From the NCBI RefSeq assembly GCF_002078505.1, contig NZ_LUAV01000004.1:388567-452566 (forward strand): DNA of 64,000 nucleotides. The letters run 5' to 3'. The notes beneath the pieces were generated by a model. It made no database searches, was not told the DNA's origin, and saw only the letters and a list, made by a program, of their open reading frames with translations. Shown piece after piece: positions 38,655 to 47,495 of this stretch. Positions within the stretch are counted from its first letter, which is position 1. Each line of letters begins with the position of its first letter. Source of the stretch: Ensifer aridi. GTDB taxonomy: Bacteria > Pseudomonadota > Alphaproteobacteria > Rhizobiales > Rhizobiaceae. A program made the position numbers and the translations under genes.

Positions 38655-40154
38655 TCAATGCTCGTACTGCGTAAACGATGGATCCGCGAGATCCGAGAAG
38701 CGGGTGAATTCCGACTGGAATGCGAGCTTGACCGTGCCCGTCGGTCCGTGGCGCTGCTTGGCGATGATCACGTCCGCCGTGCCCTTCACCTGCTCCATCT
38801 TCATCTTCCATTCTTCGTATTTCGGGTCGAACTCGTCGCGCGGTTCCATGTTCTTGACGTAGTATTCTTCGCGGAACACGAAGAGCACCACGTCGGCGTC
38901 CTGCTCGATCGAGCCCGATTCGCGCAGGTCCGAGAGCTGCGGCCGCTTGTCCTCACGGCTTTCCACCGCGCGCGAGAGCTGCGAGAGCGCGATGATCGGC
39001 ACATTCAGCTCCTTGCCGAGCGCCTTGAGGCCGGTGGTGATCTCGGTGATCTCCTGCACGCGGTTTTCGCCCGATTTCTTCGAGCCGGTCATGAGCTGGA
39101 CGTAGTCGACCACGAGCACGTCAAGGCCGCGCTGCCGCTTCAAGCGGCGAGCGCGCGCGGCAAGTTGGGCGATCGAAATGCCGCCGGTCTGGTCGATATA
39201 GAGCGGCACCTTCTGCATCATTTGCGAGCAGGCGACGAGCTTTTCGAAATCGGCCTCCGAAATGTCGCCTCGGCGGATCTTCGACGATGAGACCTCGGTC
39301 TGCTCGGAAATGATGCGGGTGGCGAGCTGCTCGGACGACATTTCGAGTGAATAGAAGCCGACGACGCCGCCGTTCTTCGCCTTGAAGGAACCGTCCGGCT
39401 GCACCTCCGGTTCGTAGGAGGCGGCAATGTTGTAGGCGATATTGGTCGCAAGCGACGTCTTGCCCATGCCCGGTCGGCCGGCGAGGATGATCAGGTCCGA
39501 ACGCTGCAGCCCGCCCATCTTCGAATCAAGCGAATGGATGCCGGTGGAGATGCCGGAAAGGTGACCATCGCGCTCGAAGGCCTGTCCCGCCATGTCGATG
39601 GCGAGCGCCACCGCATCGTTGAACGACTGGAAACCGCCGTCGTAGCGGCCGGTCTCGGCAAGTTCGAAGAGGCGCCGCTCCGCGTCCTCGATCTGGCTCT
39701 GCGGCGGCATGTCGAGCGGCGCGTCATAGGCGATGTTGACCATGTCCTCGCCGATGGTGATCAGCGAGCGGCGCAGCGCCAGATCGTAGATCGCCCGGCC
39801 GTAATCCTCGGCGTTGATGATCGACACCGCTTCGGCGGCAAGGCGCGCGAGATATTGCGCGACCGTCAACTCGCCAACCTTCTCGTCGGCCTTGAGGAAG
39901 GTCTTGATGGTCACCGGGTTGGCGGTCTTGCCCATGCGAATGATGTCGCCGGCAACCTCGAAGATCTTGCGATGCAGTGGCTCGTAGAGATGCACCGGCT
40001 TCAAGAAGTCGGAAACGCGGTAGAAGGCATCGTTGTTGACGAGAATCGCGCCGAGCAGCGCCTGCTCCGCTTCCAGGTTGTTCGGCGCTTCGCGGTAGTG
40101 CTGGTCCGCCTGATCCTTGGCCAAGGGAGCGAGCTTTCGCGCTGCGTCGTTCAT
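38655..40154 (-). CDS. dnaB: Replicative DNA helicase
   Basis: 499 residues. DnaB unwinds DNA at the fork as a hexamer. The N-terminal domain (NNLEAEQALLGAILVNNDAF) leads to the RecA-like domain with Walker A GRPGMGKT (about 226-233) and DVLVVDYVQLM. There is no sign of an intein. It ends beside azlD; upstream lies a 330-base region with DnaA-box-like sequences and the terminator of the ribosomal operon. Confidence 0.97.
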   Translation of the reverse strand: MNDAARKLAPLAKDQADQHYREAPNNLEAEQALLGAILVNNDAFYRVSDFLKPVHLYEPLHRKIFEVAGDIIRMGKTANPVTIKTFLKADEKVGELTVAQYLARLAAEAVSIINAEDYGRAIYDLALRRSLITIGEDMVNIAYDAPLDMPPQSQIEDAERRLFELAETGRYDGGFQSFNDAVALAIDMAGQAFERDGHLSGISTGIHSLDSKMGGLQRSDLIILAGRPGMGKTSLATNIAYNIAASYEPEVQPDGSFKAKNGGVVGFYSLEMSSEQLATRIISEQTEVSSSKIRRGDISEADFEKLVACSQMMQKVPLYIDQTGGISIAQLAARARRLKRQRGLDVLVVDYVQLMTGSKKSGENRVQEITEITTGLKALGKELNVPIIALSQLSRAVESREDKRPQLSDLRESGSIEQDADVVLFVFREEYYVKNMEPRDEFDPKYEEWKMKMEQVKGTADVIIAKQRHGPTGTVKLAFQSEFTRFSDLADPSFTQYEH

Positions 40155-40286
40155 GGTGTTTCCGTTTCCGCCTGTATGTCCCGTGAGCTATCCGGTTTGC
40201 TGACTGCAGTCCCCGACGTCTAGTGCAGACGTGCAACAGTGCCACGGCACTCAACCCCGTCCATTGCCTTTGCCCGTTGTTCACAC

Positions 40287-40400
40287 TGATCCACAGGGTG
40301 CGGCAAACGCCCCGAAAAATTGTGCGGGGGTACTGGATAACGGCGTCGAGGCCAGACAGGCAATCTATCTGATTCGCGGTCGCGCGTCGTTTGTGGATGC
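40287..40400. promoter_or_regulatory. Cluster of DnaA-box-like sequences upstream of dnaB
   Basis: Within the 330-base gap between dnaB and rplI: TGATCCACA at 40287-40295 (8 of 9 to TTATCCACA), TTATCCAGT on the minus strand at 40332-40340 (7 of 9) and GCATCCACA on the minus strand at 40392-40400 (7 of 9). None is perfect. The rest of the gap, apart from the terminator at 40433, shows nothing I can name. Confidence 0.35.
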
Positions 40401-40432
40401 TGCAGGGACAACGCCGCGTCACGGAAAAAGAA

Positions 40433-40461
40433 AAAGCCCGGCTCGCGGGGAGCCGGGCTTT
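40433..40461 (-). terminator. Strong Rho-independent terminator of the rpsF-rpsR-rplI operon
   Basis: A 12 bp perfect stem (AAAGCCCGGCTC / GAGCCGGGCTTT) with a 5-base loop, starting about 24 bases past the rplI stop. On the minus strand it is followed by TTCTTTTTCC, a clear U tract. Confidence 0.88.
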
Positions 40462-40484
40462 CCATTCAGTTCTGTGGCTGACGC

Positions 40485-41060
40485 TTATTCTTCTTCGGTT
40501 TCGAATTCGGCTTCCGGGTTGAAGAAGTCTTCCGGCTTCAGGGCGTCTTCGTCGACACCGTAGATTGCATCGGCCGACGTCAGGCTTTCGCCCTTGGCCT
40601 GGCGCTCTGCCTCTTCGGCCGAACGGGCGACGTTGACTTCGACCACCACGTCGACTTCCGCATGCAGGTGCAAGGTGACCTTGTGAACGCCGATCGTCTT
40701 GATCGGCTGGTTGAGGTTGACCTGATTGCGGTTGACGTCGAAGCCTTCGGCGGCCAGTACGTCCACGATATCACGAGCGGCAACCGAGCCGTAAAGCTGG
40801 CCGGTCTCACCCGCGGAGCGAACGATGACGAAGGACTTGCCGTCGAGCTTCTCGGCAATCTTCTGGGCTTCCGACTTGCGCTCGAGGTTGCGAGCTTCAA
40901 GGGTTGCGCGCTCGGATTCGAAGCGAGCCTTGTTGGCGGCATTGGCGCGCAGCGCCTTGCCGAGCGGCAGCAGGTAGTTGCGCGCGAAGCCGTCGCGGAC
41001 CTTTACGGTTTCACCCATCTGGCCGAGCTTGGCGATGCGTTCGAGGAGAATGACTTCCAT
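40485..41060 (-). CDS. rplI: 50S ribosomal protein bL9
   Basis: 191 residues. The N-terminal domain ([28 protein letters not shown]) is diagnostic of bL9, with the long linker helix and a C-terminal domain. An acidic tail of about 40 residues ([21 protein letters not shown] in outline) exceeds the roughly 150 residues of E. coli L9, as is usual in rhizobia. It follows the DUF2232 gene after 34 bases. Confidence 0.97.
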   Translation of the reverse strand: MEVILLERIAKLGQMGETVKVRDGFARNYLLPLGKALRANAANKARFESERATLEARNLERKSEAQKIAEKLDGKSFVIVRSAGETGQLYGSVAARDIVDVLAAEGFDVNRNQVNLNQPIKTIGVHKVTLHLHAEVDVVVEVNVARSAEEAERQAKGESLTSADAIYGVDEDALKPEDFFNPEAEFETEEE

Positions 41061-41094
41061 TTTGGTTTCCTTTCAGTTTGGCTTGTGTCGTTGA

Positions 41095-42048
41095 TCAGTT
41101 TTCTCCCGTCGGCGTGAGCGCGATGGTGCGGCGCGTATCGGTCAAGCCGGTGAGGAGGAAGAAGACAGCCGGGATCGTGAAGACGAGCACCGACAGGTAT
41201 GCGATCCACAGCACGGGAAGCCGCCAGGACTTGCCGCGTGTGCGGAAATGGAAGGAGGCAAAGCCCGAAAGCAGGAAACCCGCTCCGAACGTGCCGCAGA
41301 CGAGTGCGCCGATCGCCGCAGGCGCACCACCGATGAAGGTGAGGAGGAGGCCTGCGAGGAAGGCGAAGATGGCGTTGCGGTGCATTCTCAGCGCGGAGGG
41401 GATGTCCTCGCGCGGACGCAGGGACTTGCCGGACATTTGCACGATGCGCGTCGCGATGTAATAGGCGGCAAACAGCATCACGACCCAGATCGCGCCCTGT
41501 ACGAGCGGCAGGGCCAGGGTGAACATCGATTTGAGCTGGGCGATTGCCGCAGCGTCGGGACTATAGAGCGGCTCCTGCGCCTTCACAGCCTCTATCACCA
41601 TGTCGACCATGAGGTCGGACACGCTGGAATCATATCCGACGATGTAGCCGACGATGATCATTCCGACGGTCACCAGCCCGGCGAGATGCACGAGAATGTC
41701 GGAAAGGGGATACCAGGCGAGAGCGCCCTCGGGACCGCCGAGTTCGGAAGCCGGGCGCGCAAGGTTGGAGAGGTGGCTAAGCCAACCGGCCGGAATGAGC
41801 GTCACGACCACGATCAGCAGCGCGAAATAGGATGAAACCAATGCGGCTGCCGTAGCGCCCGCGACAACGATCGCGGCGAGGGCGGCGGCATTGCCCCAGC
41901 CGAGGCCGGCGATCAGGATCGGCAACGCGGAAGCGGCATAAAGAACGATCGCAAGGGACGACTGCGTATTCGCGCCCATCGACAAGAGGGCGGCGGTAGC
42001 GCCGGCGAGCGCGCCGGTCGGCAGCGATGTCCTGTTCCAGTTCTTCAC
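41095..42048 (-). CDS. DUF2232 polytopic membrane protein
   Basis: 317 residues, about eight hydrophobic segments (GALAGATAALLSMG, ASALPILIAGLGWGNAAALA). DUF2232 proteins (YybS-like) are found between rpsR and rplI in many bacteria; function unknown. The best start is GTG at 42048 with AGGA nine bases upstream; the longer frame adds a basic sequence unlike membrane proteins. Paired hairpins separate it from rpsR. Confidence 0.85.
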   Translation of the reverse strand: MKNWNRTSLPTGALAGATAALLSMGANTQSSLAIVLYAASALPILIAGLGWGNAAALAAIVVAGATAAALVSSYFALLIVVVTLIPAGWLSHLSNLARPASELGGPEGALAWYPLSDILVHLAGLVTVGMIIVGYIVGYDSSVSDLMVDMVIEAVKAQEPLYSPDAAAIAQLKSMFTLALPLVQGAIWVVMLFAAYYIATRIVQMSGKSLRPREDIPSALRMHRNAIFAFLAGLLLTFIGGAPAAIGALVCGTFGAGFLLSGFASFHFRTRGKSWRLPVLWIAYLSVLVFTIPAVFFLLTGLTDTRRTIALTPTGEN

Positions 42049-42160
42049 GTTCGCTGTCCTGCTTCTAAGGCAGTTAGGGGCGGCGATCCGCCTAGCCCCA
42101 ACATGGGATTTCATGCGCTTTTCGCGCCGGTTCCGATCCGCGCCCACCGCGGAAGGGAGA

Positions 42161-42228
42161 GTTGAAGGCGCCCGCTGCGGCGAACGCCTTCAACCTGATT
42201 GGCTTCCGTTGAGTCAGGCGCTCAACGG
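42161..42228 (-). other. Two hairpins between rpsR and the DUF2232 gene
   Basis: A 10 bp perfect stem GTTGAAGGCG / CGCCTTCAAC (42161-42194) and an 8 bp stem CCGTTGAG / CTCAACGG (42206-42228) lie in the 193-base gap after rpsR. Neither has a U tract, so they could be weak terminators or RNA processing/stability signals that lower expression of the downstream genes. Confidence 0.45.
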
Positions 42229-42241
42229 AGAGTCAGTTGCC

Positions 42242-42490
42242 TTACGATACGACGTAGGGCAGCAGGCCGAGGAAGCGTGCGCGCTTGATCGCCTGGGCGA
42301 GCTCGCGCTGCTTCTTCTGGGAGACGGCCGTGATGCGGGACGGTACGATCTTGCCGCGCTCGGAAATGTAGCGCTGCAGCAGGCGAACGTCCTTGTAGTC
42401 GATCCGCGGAGCGTTTGCGCCCGAGAAGGGGCAGGTCTTGCGGCGGCGGTGGAACGGACGGCGTACCGGAGCGGAAGAAACTTCAGCCAT
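42242..42490 (-). CDS. rpsR: 30S ribosomal protein bS18
   Basis: 82 residues, basic, with the conserved core [38 protein letters not shown] and [21 protein letters not shown] lies nine bases before the ATG at 42490; an ATG two codons upstream sits too close. It partners with bS6, encoded just upstream, and contacts 16S rRNA in the platform. Confidence 0.97.
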   Translation of the reverse strand: MAEVSSAPVRRPFHRRRKTCPFSGANAPRIDYKDVRLLQRYISERGKIVPSRITAVSQKKQRELAQAIKRARFLGLLPYVVS

Positions 42491-42515
42491 TGTCATCTAT
42501 CTCCTAAAGCTTCTG

Positions 42516-42962
42516 TTACGCGCGGTCTTCACGCGGGCGGCGCGGACGGTCTTCACGGTCACCACGGTCCGGACGCGGACCACGGTCGAAACCGCCTTCA
42601 CGTGGGCCACGGCCTTCGCCGCGCGGACGATCGTCGCGATCGCGCTTCTGCATCATGGCGGACGGACCTTCCTCGTGCTTCTCGACGGCGATCGTCATGT
42701 AGCGCAGGATGTCTTCGTTGATGCGCATCTGGCGCTCGACTTCGTGGACGGCCGGTGCCGGAGCATCGATGTCCATCAGGACGTAATGAGCCTTGCGGTT
42801 CTTCTTGATGCGATAGGTGAGGGACTTCAGGCCCCAGTTCTCGACGCGACCGACCTTGCCGCCGTTCGCTTCGATCACGCCCTTGTACTGCTCGACGAGA
42901 GCGTCGACCTGCTGCGGTGTGATGTCCTGCCGAGCGAGGAACACGTGTTCATAAAGAGCCAT
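42516..42962 (-). CDS. rpsF: 30S ribosomal protein bS6
   Basis: 148 residues. The bS6 fold ([43 protein letters not shown]) spans about 100 residues. A long charged Arg/Asp/Gly-rich tail follows ([16 protein letters not shown] and further repeats), longer than in E. coli and probably unstructured; such tails are common in alphaproteobacteria. It is the first gene of the operon, with a long leader upstream. Confidence 0.97.
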   Translation of the reverse strand: MALYEHVFLARQDITPQQVDALVEQYKGVIEANGGKVGRVENWGLKSLTYRIKKNRKAHYVLMDIDAPAPAVHEVERQMRINEDILRYMTIAVEKHEEGPSAMMQKRDRDDRPRGEGRGPREGGFDRGPRPDRGDREDRPRRPREDRA

Positions 42963-43094
42963 TGTGGCTTGCCTTTCTTGCGTTAATCAGCCCGGGCCTC
43001 GGCGGCTAAGCCTCAACGACTGTTCTTAAAGGCTGTGGTGAGCCGGCAAGAAAGTGTTGTATCGAGACGGTCGAGAGCGGAGACACGGGAGGCC

Positions 43095-43134
43095 GGAATG
43101 CCTTGCATTCCTGGCGGCTTCCCCGTCGGAAGCC
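43095..43134 (-). other. Tandem perfect hairpins in the rpsF leader
   Basis: Two adjacent stems: GGAATGC / GCATTCC with a three-base loop (43095-43111) and GGCTTCC / GGAAGCC with a five-base loop (43116-43134). They lie about 130-170 bases before rpsF and, if the promoter at 43185 is right, inside its 5' leader. No U tract follows. The remaining leader shows a GC-rich region near 42990-43010 but nothing certain. Confidence 0.45.
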
Positions 43135-43184
43135 GGCCCTCCGTTCAGCCACCAGCCAGAAGACCGGGCGTTTCGAACAGCGCG

Positions 43185-43212
43185 CTTATACGCATTTTCC
43201 GCGGAAATGCAA
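43185..43212 (-). promoter_or_regulatory. Candidate promoter of the rpsF operon
   Basis: On the minus strand TTGCAT, 16 bases, TATAAG. The spacer contains a near-palindrome centred on CCGCGG. It would give a leader of about 215 bases ahead of rpsF. Called from sequence match only; rhizobial promoters prefer TTGAC, so this is tentative. Confidence 0.4.
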
Positions 43213-43339
43213 GGCGCGATCGGAAGATCGTTACAGCAGCCCGGAGAGGCGTGCGGCGCGTAGGCGCGACGTTGCGGAACAATCGTTCTCACTCCCTGTT
43301 GGACGCCTTGCAGCCGGACAAACCCGCGGGAGACAAAAA

Positions 43340-43678
43340 ATGCACGAGTTCGATCCGAGAATGCAGGAGTGCCTAGAAAATTGCCTGGTCTGTTACCGTG
43401 TCTGCCTTTCGACGGCGATGAGCCATTGTCTGGAGGCCGGCGAGGAGCACACCGAGCCTCCGCACTTCCGGCTGATCATGGCTTGCGCCGAGATATGCCG
43501 GACCGCAGCGCATTTCATGCTGATCGGGACACCGCATCACCGGCATCTCTGTCGCGAATGTGCAGAGATTTGCACCGAATGCGCGGCTGACTGCGAACGC
43601 ATCGGCGACATGGCCGAATGCGTCGAGGCCTGCCGGCGTTGCGCCGAAAGCTGCCGTCAGATGGCCGCTTGGGATTAG
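43340..43678 (+). CDS. Four-helix-bundle copper-binding protein (Csp-like, DUF326)
   Basis: 112 residues with about 16 cysteines in CxxxC or CxxC spacing along helices (CLENCLVCYRVCLS, CAEICRTAAHF, CRECAEICTECAADC, CVEACRRCAESC). This is the pattern of the copper storage proteins, in which a helical bundle holds many Cu(I) ions. No signal peptide, so it should be the cytosolic (Csp3-like) type. GGGAG lies upstream of the ATG at 43340. It converges on the aldo/keto reductase gene, 22 bases away. Confidence 0.82.
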   Translation: MHEFDPRMQECLENCLVCYRVCLSTAMSHCLEAGEEHTEPPHFRLIMACAEICRTAAHFMLIGTPHHRHLCRECAEICTECAADCERIGDMAECVEACRRCAESCRQMAAWD

Positions 43679-43700
43679 GACCGCAGAGAGCCGGCGCCGT

Positions 43701-44744
43701 TCAGATCGGCGCCGGATACAGCCGGTGCAGGCGCCTTATGCCGTTCATCACGTCCTGCGAAAGCGTGACGCCCGCAGCGCCGATATTGGTCATCAGCTGC
43801 GCCATCGACGTCGCGCCGATGATGACAGAGGTCATGAAGGGGCGCCTGAGGCAGAAGGCGAGCGCCATCTGGGCGGGGTCGAGGCCGTGCTCGCGGGCGA
43901 GCGCCACGTACGCGGCAACGGCAGGTTCCTGGTGCGGCGTGAAGCGGCCGCCAAGATCGCCGTTGATCGACAGCCGCGAACCGGCGGGCTTTGCGCCGTC
44001 GAGATATTTGCCGGTGAGGAGCCCGGCTGCGAGCGGCGAATAGGCAAGCAGGCCGACATCCTCGTGGTGCGACACTTCCGCGAGGTCGAGATCGTAGGGC
44101 CGGTAGAGCAGGTTGTACTCGTTCTGGATCGTCGCCACCCGCGGCAGGCCATATCTTCTCGCCAAGTTGAGCATCTTCATCGTGCCCCAGGCGGTTTCGT
44201 TGGACAGCCCGATGGCACGGATCTTGCCCGCCTTTACGAGATCGCCAAGCTTGTCGAGGATAGCCTTCAGGTCAGCGGTGACCTGCTCCGTCTCCTGCCG
44301 AGACGGGTCGTAGGACCAGGCGTTGCGGAAATGATAGTGGCCGCGGTTCGGCCAGTGAAGCTGGTAGAGGTCGATGTAATCGGTCTTGAGCCGCCTGAGG
44401 CTGGCCTCGAGCGCTTGATCGATTCCTTGCGGCGTGATCGGCTCGCCGTTGCGGATATAGGGGCGGCCGGAGCCGGCGACCTTGGTTGCGACCACCACGT
44501 CGTCGCGCCGGCCGCGTGCTGCCAGCCAATCGCCGATGATCCGCTCGGTACTGCCGTAAGTTTCCTCCGAAAGCGGCGTGGTCGGATAGAGTTCGGCCGT
44601 GTCGATGAGGTTGACGCCATGGTCGAAAGCGTAGTCGAGTTGCTCATGGGCTTCGGCAGGGGTGTTCTGGGAGCCCCAGGTCATCGTGCCGAGGCAGATT
44701 TCGGAAACTTTGATGCCGGTGCGGCCGAGCGTGTTGTAGCGCAT
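43701..44744 (-). CDS. Aldo/keto reductase, Tas-like
   Basis: 347 residues, an (alpha/beta)8 barrel. Typical AKR features are LIDTAELYP with the catalytic Asp/Tyr, the lysine in VVVATKVAG and the histidine in YQLHWPNRG. The NADPH-binding end (VIIGATSMAQLMTN) is present. The long insertion ERIIGDWLAARGRRDDV and GHYHFRNAWSY resemble E. coli Tas. The substrate is unknown. AAGGAAG precedes the ATG at 44744. Confidence 0.9.
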   Translation of the reverse strand: MRYNTLGRTGIKVSEICLGTMTWGSQNTPAEAHEQLDYAFDHGVNLIDTAELYPTTPLSEETYGSTERIIGDWLAARGRRDDVVVATKVAGSGRPYIRNGEPITPQGIDQALEASLRRLKTDYIDLYQLHWPNRGHYHFRNAWSYDPSRQETEQVTADLKAILDKLGDLVKAGKIRAIGLSNETAWGTMKMLNLARRYGLPRVATIQNEYNLLYRPYDLDLAEVSHHEDVGLLAYSPLAAGLLTGKYLDGAKPAGSRLSINGDLGGRFTPHQEPAVAAYVALAREHGLDPAQMALAFCLRRPFMTSVIIGATSMAQLMTNIGAAGVTLSQDVMNGIRRLHRLYPAPI

Positions 44745-45177
44745 GATGTCACTTCCTTTTGTGGACGGAGTCGCGCCGGCGGGAGGGAAGGGCGCACCGC
44801 CTGGGAATGATGAGTAGAGGCCGCAGCCCAGAGGCGTCGTGCGGGCGCGGCGGCAAAAGCCGGGCAAACTTACGCCTTGATTGGCGAAGATCAAGGGCAA
44901 AAGCCTACAGCGCCGCGCGTCTTATAAGCCGCAAAGGTCGCTGTGGTACTTTGAGACACTGAATGTTTTCGTCCTTAAATCGGGACGATTTGAGGAAACA
45001 TGCAGTGGGCGAGGCCCGGGAAGACGGGCTCTGCGCTTGACTTGCCGTCTAGGAATGTGAATGGAGAGAAAAACACGGGCAGGGTAAAAGAAGTGCCCGC
45101 CCGGTCAAAATCAGGAATCGATCGCGCCGGTCTCGAAATGCTCCAGGTCGTTCGTGATCCAGGGAAGGGCACTCTTG
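44745..45177. other. Intergenic region between the aldo/keto reductase and fabD
   Basis: 433 bases between divergent genes. It holds a mosaic repeat at 44905-45006; AGGGAAGGG at 45161-45169 is the ribosome site of fabD. I see no other gene and no firm promoter. Confidence 0.5.
44905..45006 (+). repeat. RIME-like mosaic repeat, copy 2 (full length)
   Basis: 102 bases beginning CTACAGCGCCGCGCGTCT and containing TACTTTGAG, CCTTAAATCG, CGATTTGAGG and ACATGCAGTG. Both palindromes are kept. It is in the opposite orientation to copy 1 and upstream of fabD, just as copy 1 is upstream of cysS. Confidence 0.8.
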
Positions 45178-46122
45178 ATGAGCATCGCATTCACGTTCCC
45201 CGGCCAGGGCAGCCAGGCCGTCGGCATGGGCAAGGATCTGGCCGAAGCCTTTCCGGAGGCCGCTGCCGTCTTCGCCGAAGTCGACGAGGCGCTCGGCGAA
45301 AAGCTCTCCGACATCATGTGGAACGGGCCGGAAGAGACCCTGACGCTGACCGCGAACGCGCAGCCGGCGCTGATGGCGGTCTCCACGGCGGTGATCCGGG
45401 TGCTCGAGGCGAGGGGGCTTGATCTCAAGAGCAAGGTGTCGTTTGTCGCCGGCCACTCGCTCGGCGAGTATTCGGCGCTCTGTGCCGCCGGCACCTTTTC
45501 GCTTGCCGACACGACGCGGCTCCTGCGCATCCGCGGCAATGCGATGCAGGCGGCAGTTCCCGTCGGCAAGGGCGCAATGGCCGCGATCATCGGCCTGGAG
45601 CACGATGACGTCGAAGCGGTTTGCCGCGAGGCCTCGTCGCTCGGATCGTGCCAGATCGCCAACGACAATGGCGGCGGCCAATTGGTGATTTCGGGCGAGA
45701 AGCAGGCTGTCGAGAAGGCGGCGGCGCTCGCCTCTGAAAAGGGGGCCAAGCGCGCCTTGATGCTGCCGGTATCGGCGCCCTTCCATTCCGCGCTGATGGC
45801 GCCCGCCGCAGAGGCGATGCGTGAGGCGCTCTCCGAGGTCGAGAAGCGCGATCCGGTCGTGCCGGTCGTTGCGAACGTCCTTGCCGCGCCGGTGAGCGAT
45901 TCCGGCGAGATTGCTCGCCTGCTCGTCGAACAGGTGACGGGCCAGGTGCGCTGGCGCGAGACGGTGCAATGGTTCGCGGCCAACGATGTGACGACGCTTT
46001 ACGAGATCGGCTCCGGCAAGGTGCTGACGGGACTTGCCCGGCGGATTGACAAGACTGTCAACGGCATCGCCGTCAATTCGCCCGCCGATATCGACACGGC
46101 GCTTGCCGCCCTTCTGGCCTAA
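45178..46122 (+). CDS. fabD: Malonyl-CoA:ACP transacylase
   Basis: 314 residues. FabD loads malonate onto ACP for fatty acid synthesis. The nucleophile is in VAGHSLGEYSA (about S94) and the partner histidine in PFHSALM (about H203). GQGSQAVGMG near the N-terminus is conserved. The ATG at 45178 has AGGGAAGGG upstream. fabG follows after 40 bases. Confidence 0.97.
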   Translation: MSIAFTFPGQGSQAVGMGKDLAEAFPEAAAVFAEVDEALGEKLSDIMWNGPEETLTLTANAQPALMAVSTAVIRVLEARGLDLKSKVSFVAGHSLGEYSALCAAGTFSLADTTRLLRIRGNAMQAAVPVGKGAMAAIIGLEHDDVEAVCREASSLGSCQIANDNGGGQLVISGEKQAVEKAAALASEKGAKRALMLPVSAPFHSALMAPAAEAMREALSEVEKRDPVVPVVANVLAAPVSDSGEIARLLVEQVTGQVRWRETVQWFAANDVTTLYEIGSGKVLTGLARRIDKTVNGIAVNSPADIDTALAALLA

Positions 46123-46162
46123 GTGTCCTATTATTGGGCGCCCTATTATAAGGAAGAAATCC

Positions 46163-46900
46163 ATGTTTGATCTTTCCGGCCGCAAGGCTCTCGTTACCGG
46201 CGCCTCCGGCGGTATCGGCGAGGAAATCGCCCGCATGCTGCATGCTCAGGGGGCCATTGTCGGCCTGCATGGCACCCGCGTCGAGAAGCTCGAAGCCCTC
46301 GCCAACACGCTCGGCGATCGCGTCCAGATCTTTCCAGCAAACCTTTCCGACCGCGCCGAGGTTAAGGCGCTCGGTGAGAAGGCGGAGGCCGGGCTCGGTG
46401 GTGTCGACATCCTCGTCAACAATGCCGGCATCACCAAGGATGGCCTCTTCGTCCGCATGAGCGACGAGGACTGGGACAATGTCATGGAGGTCAACCTGAC
46501 GGCCGTTTTCCGGCTGACGCGCGAGCTCACCCATCCGATGATGCGACGCCGCTTTGGCCGGATCGTCAACATCACCTCCGTCGTCGGCGTCACCGGCAAT
46601 CCCGGCCAGACCAACTACTGTGCCTCCAAGGCCGGCATGATCGGTTTCTCGAAGTCGCTCGCCCAGGAGATCGCGACCCGCAACGTCACGGTCAACTGCG
46701 TCGCGCCGGGCTTCATCGAAAGCGCCATGACCGGCAAGCTCAACGAGAAGCAGAAGGAAGGGATCATGGCCGCGATCCCGATGCGGCGGATGGGAACCGG
46801 CGCGGAGGTCGCTTCCGCGGTCGCTTACCTCGCGTCGAACGAGGCGGGTTACGTCACCGGCCAGACCATTCATGTCAACGGCGGCATGGCGATGATCTGA
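46163..46900 (+). CDS. fabG: 3-oxoacyl-ACP reductase
   Basis: 245 residues, SDR family. FabG reduces 3-oxoacyl-ACP with NADPH. The cofactor site TGASGGIG and catalytic residues about S139, Y152 and K156 (NYCASKAGM), with N111, are all present. AGGAAG precedes the ATG at 46163. A hairpin about 46 bases after the stop ends the fabD-fabG transcript, at least in part. Confidence 0.97.
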   Translation: MFDLSGRKALVTGASGGIGEEIARMLHAQGAIVGLHGTRVEKLEALANTLGDRVQIFPANLSDRAEVKALGEKAEAGLGGVDILVNNAGITKDGLFVRMSDEDWDNVMEVNLTAVFRLTRELTHPMMRRRFGRIVNITSVVGVTGNPGQTNYCASKAGMIGFSKSLAQEIATRNVTVNCVAPGFIESAMTGKLNEKQKEGIMAAIPMRRMGTGAEVASAVAYLASNEAGYVTGQTIHVNGGMAMI

Positions 46901-47238
46901 TGCGGCGTCGGGGCGCCGCGGTTCTGGCCTCTTCGCCTCCCGCGGGACGCCCGAAAGGCGTCTTTGTCTGTTGGTGCCAAATGCCTGAAATTCAATGTTG
47001 ACCAAGCGAATGTCGGGCATTTTCGCACTTTGCGACAGACTTAAACCGTGTTAATCGGGCCTTGACTGTGCGCAGTCGACCGGTCCGGACAGGCATCCGG
47101 CAGCCCTTGCTGCCCTAGGTATCCGCGGTTTCGGTTGGATGGATTGCCCGTTGGGCCATCTTGGTCTATCAGGCGTGATTGAGAGTACCGGTGCCGGAAT
47201 CGGCGCCGCAAAGAAACATAAGGTCGAGGATCTCCGAC
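46901..47238 (+). other. fabG-acpP intergenic region
   Basis: 338 bases. After the hairpin at 46946 the region contains TTGACC and TTGACT hexamers at about 46996 and 47061, either of which could be part of an acpP promoter, but neither has a convincing -10 element. This fits strong separate transcription of acpP, which is common, but no site is firm. Confidence 0.35.
46946..46970 (+). terminator. Hairpin terminator after fabG
   Basis: Stem GACGCC / GGCGTC with loop CGAAA, followed by TTTGTCTGTT. The stem is short but the T-rich tail is present. Confidence 0.6.
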
Positions 47239-47475
47239 ATGAGCGATATCGCAGAACGCGTGAAGAAAATTGTTATTGATCATCTTGGCGTCGATGCCGA
47301 AAAGGTCAGTGAAGGCGCAAGCTTCATCGATGACCTCGGCGCGGACTCGCTCGACACGGTCGAACTGGTCATGGCATTCGAAGAAGAATTCGGTGTCGAA
47401 ATCCCGGACGACGCAGCGGACTCGATCCTGACCGTCGGCGACGCCGTCAAGTTCATCGAAAAAGCTCAGGCCTGA
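47239..47475 (+). CDS. acpP: Acyl carrier protein
   Basis: 78 residues, acidic. The phosphopantetheine serine is S37 in the DSL motif ([18 protein letters not shown]). This is the ACP of fatty acid synthesis, lying between fabG and fabF. The ATG at 47239 has GAGGA upstream; the frame is open 20 codons earlier but those residues are not part of ACP. Confidence 0.98.
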   Translation: MSDIAERVKKIVIDHLGVDAEKVSEGASFIDDLGADSLDTVELVMAFEEEFGVEIPDDAADSILTVGDAVKFIEKAQA

Positions 47476-47495
47476 TCCTTTACGGCTCAGGCCAC

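Noticed and set aside
47039..47056. TTAA...TTAA as a possible CtrA site upstream of acpP
   Set aside because: The spacing is six, not seven, bases and the flanking consensus is missing.
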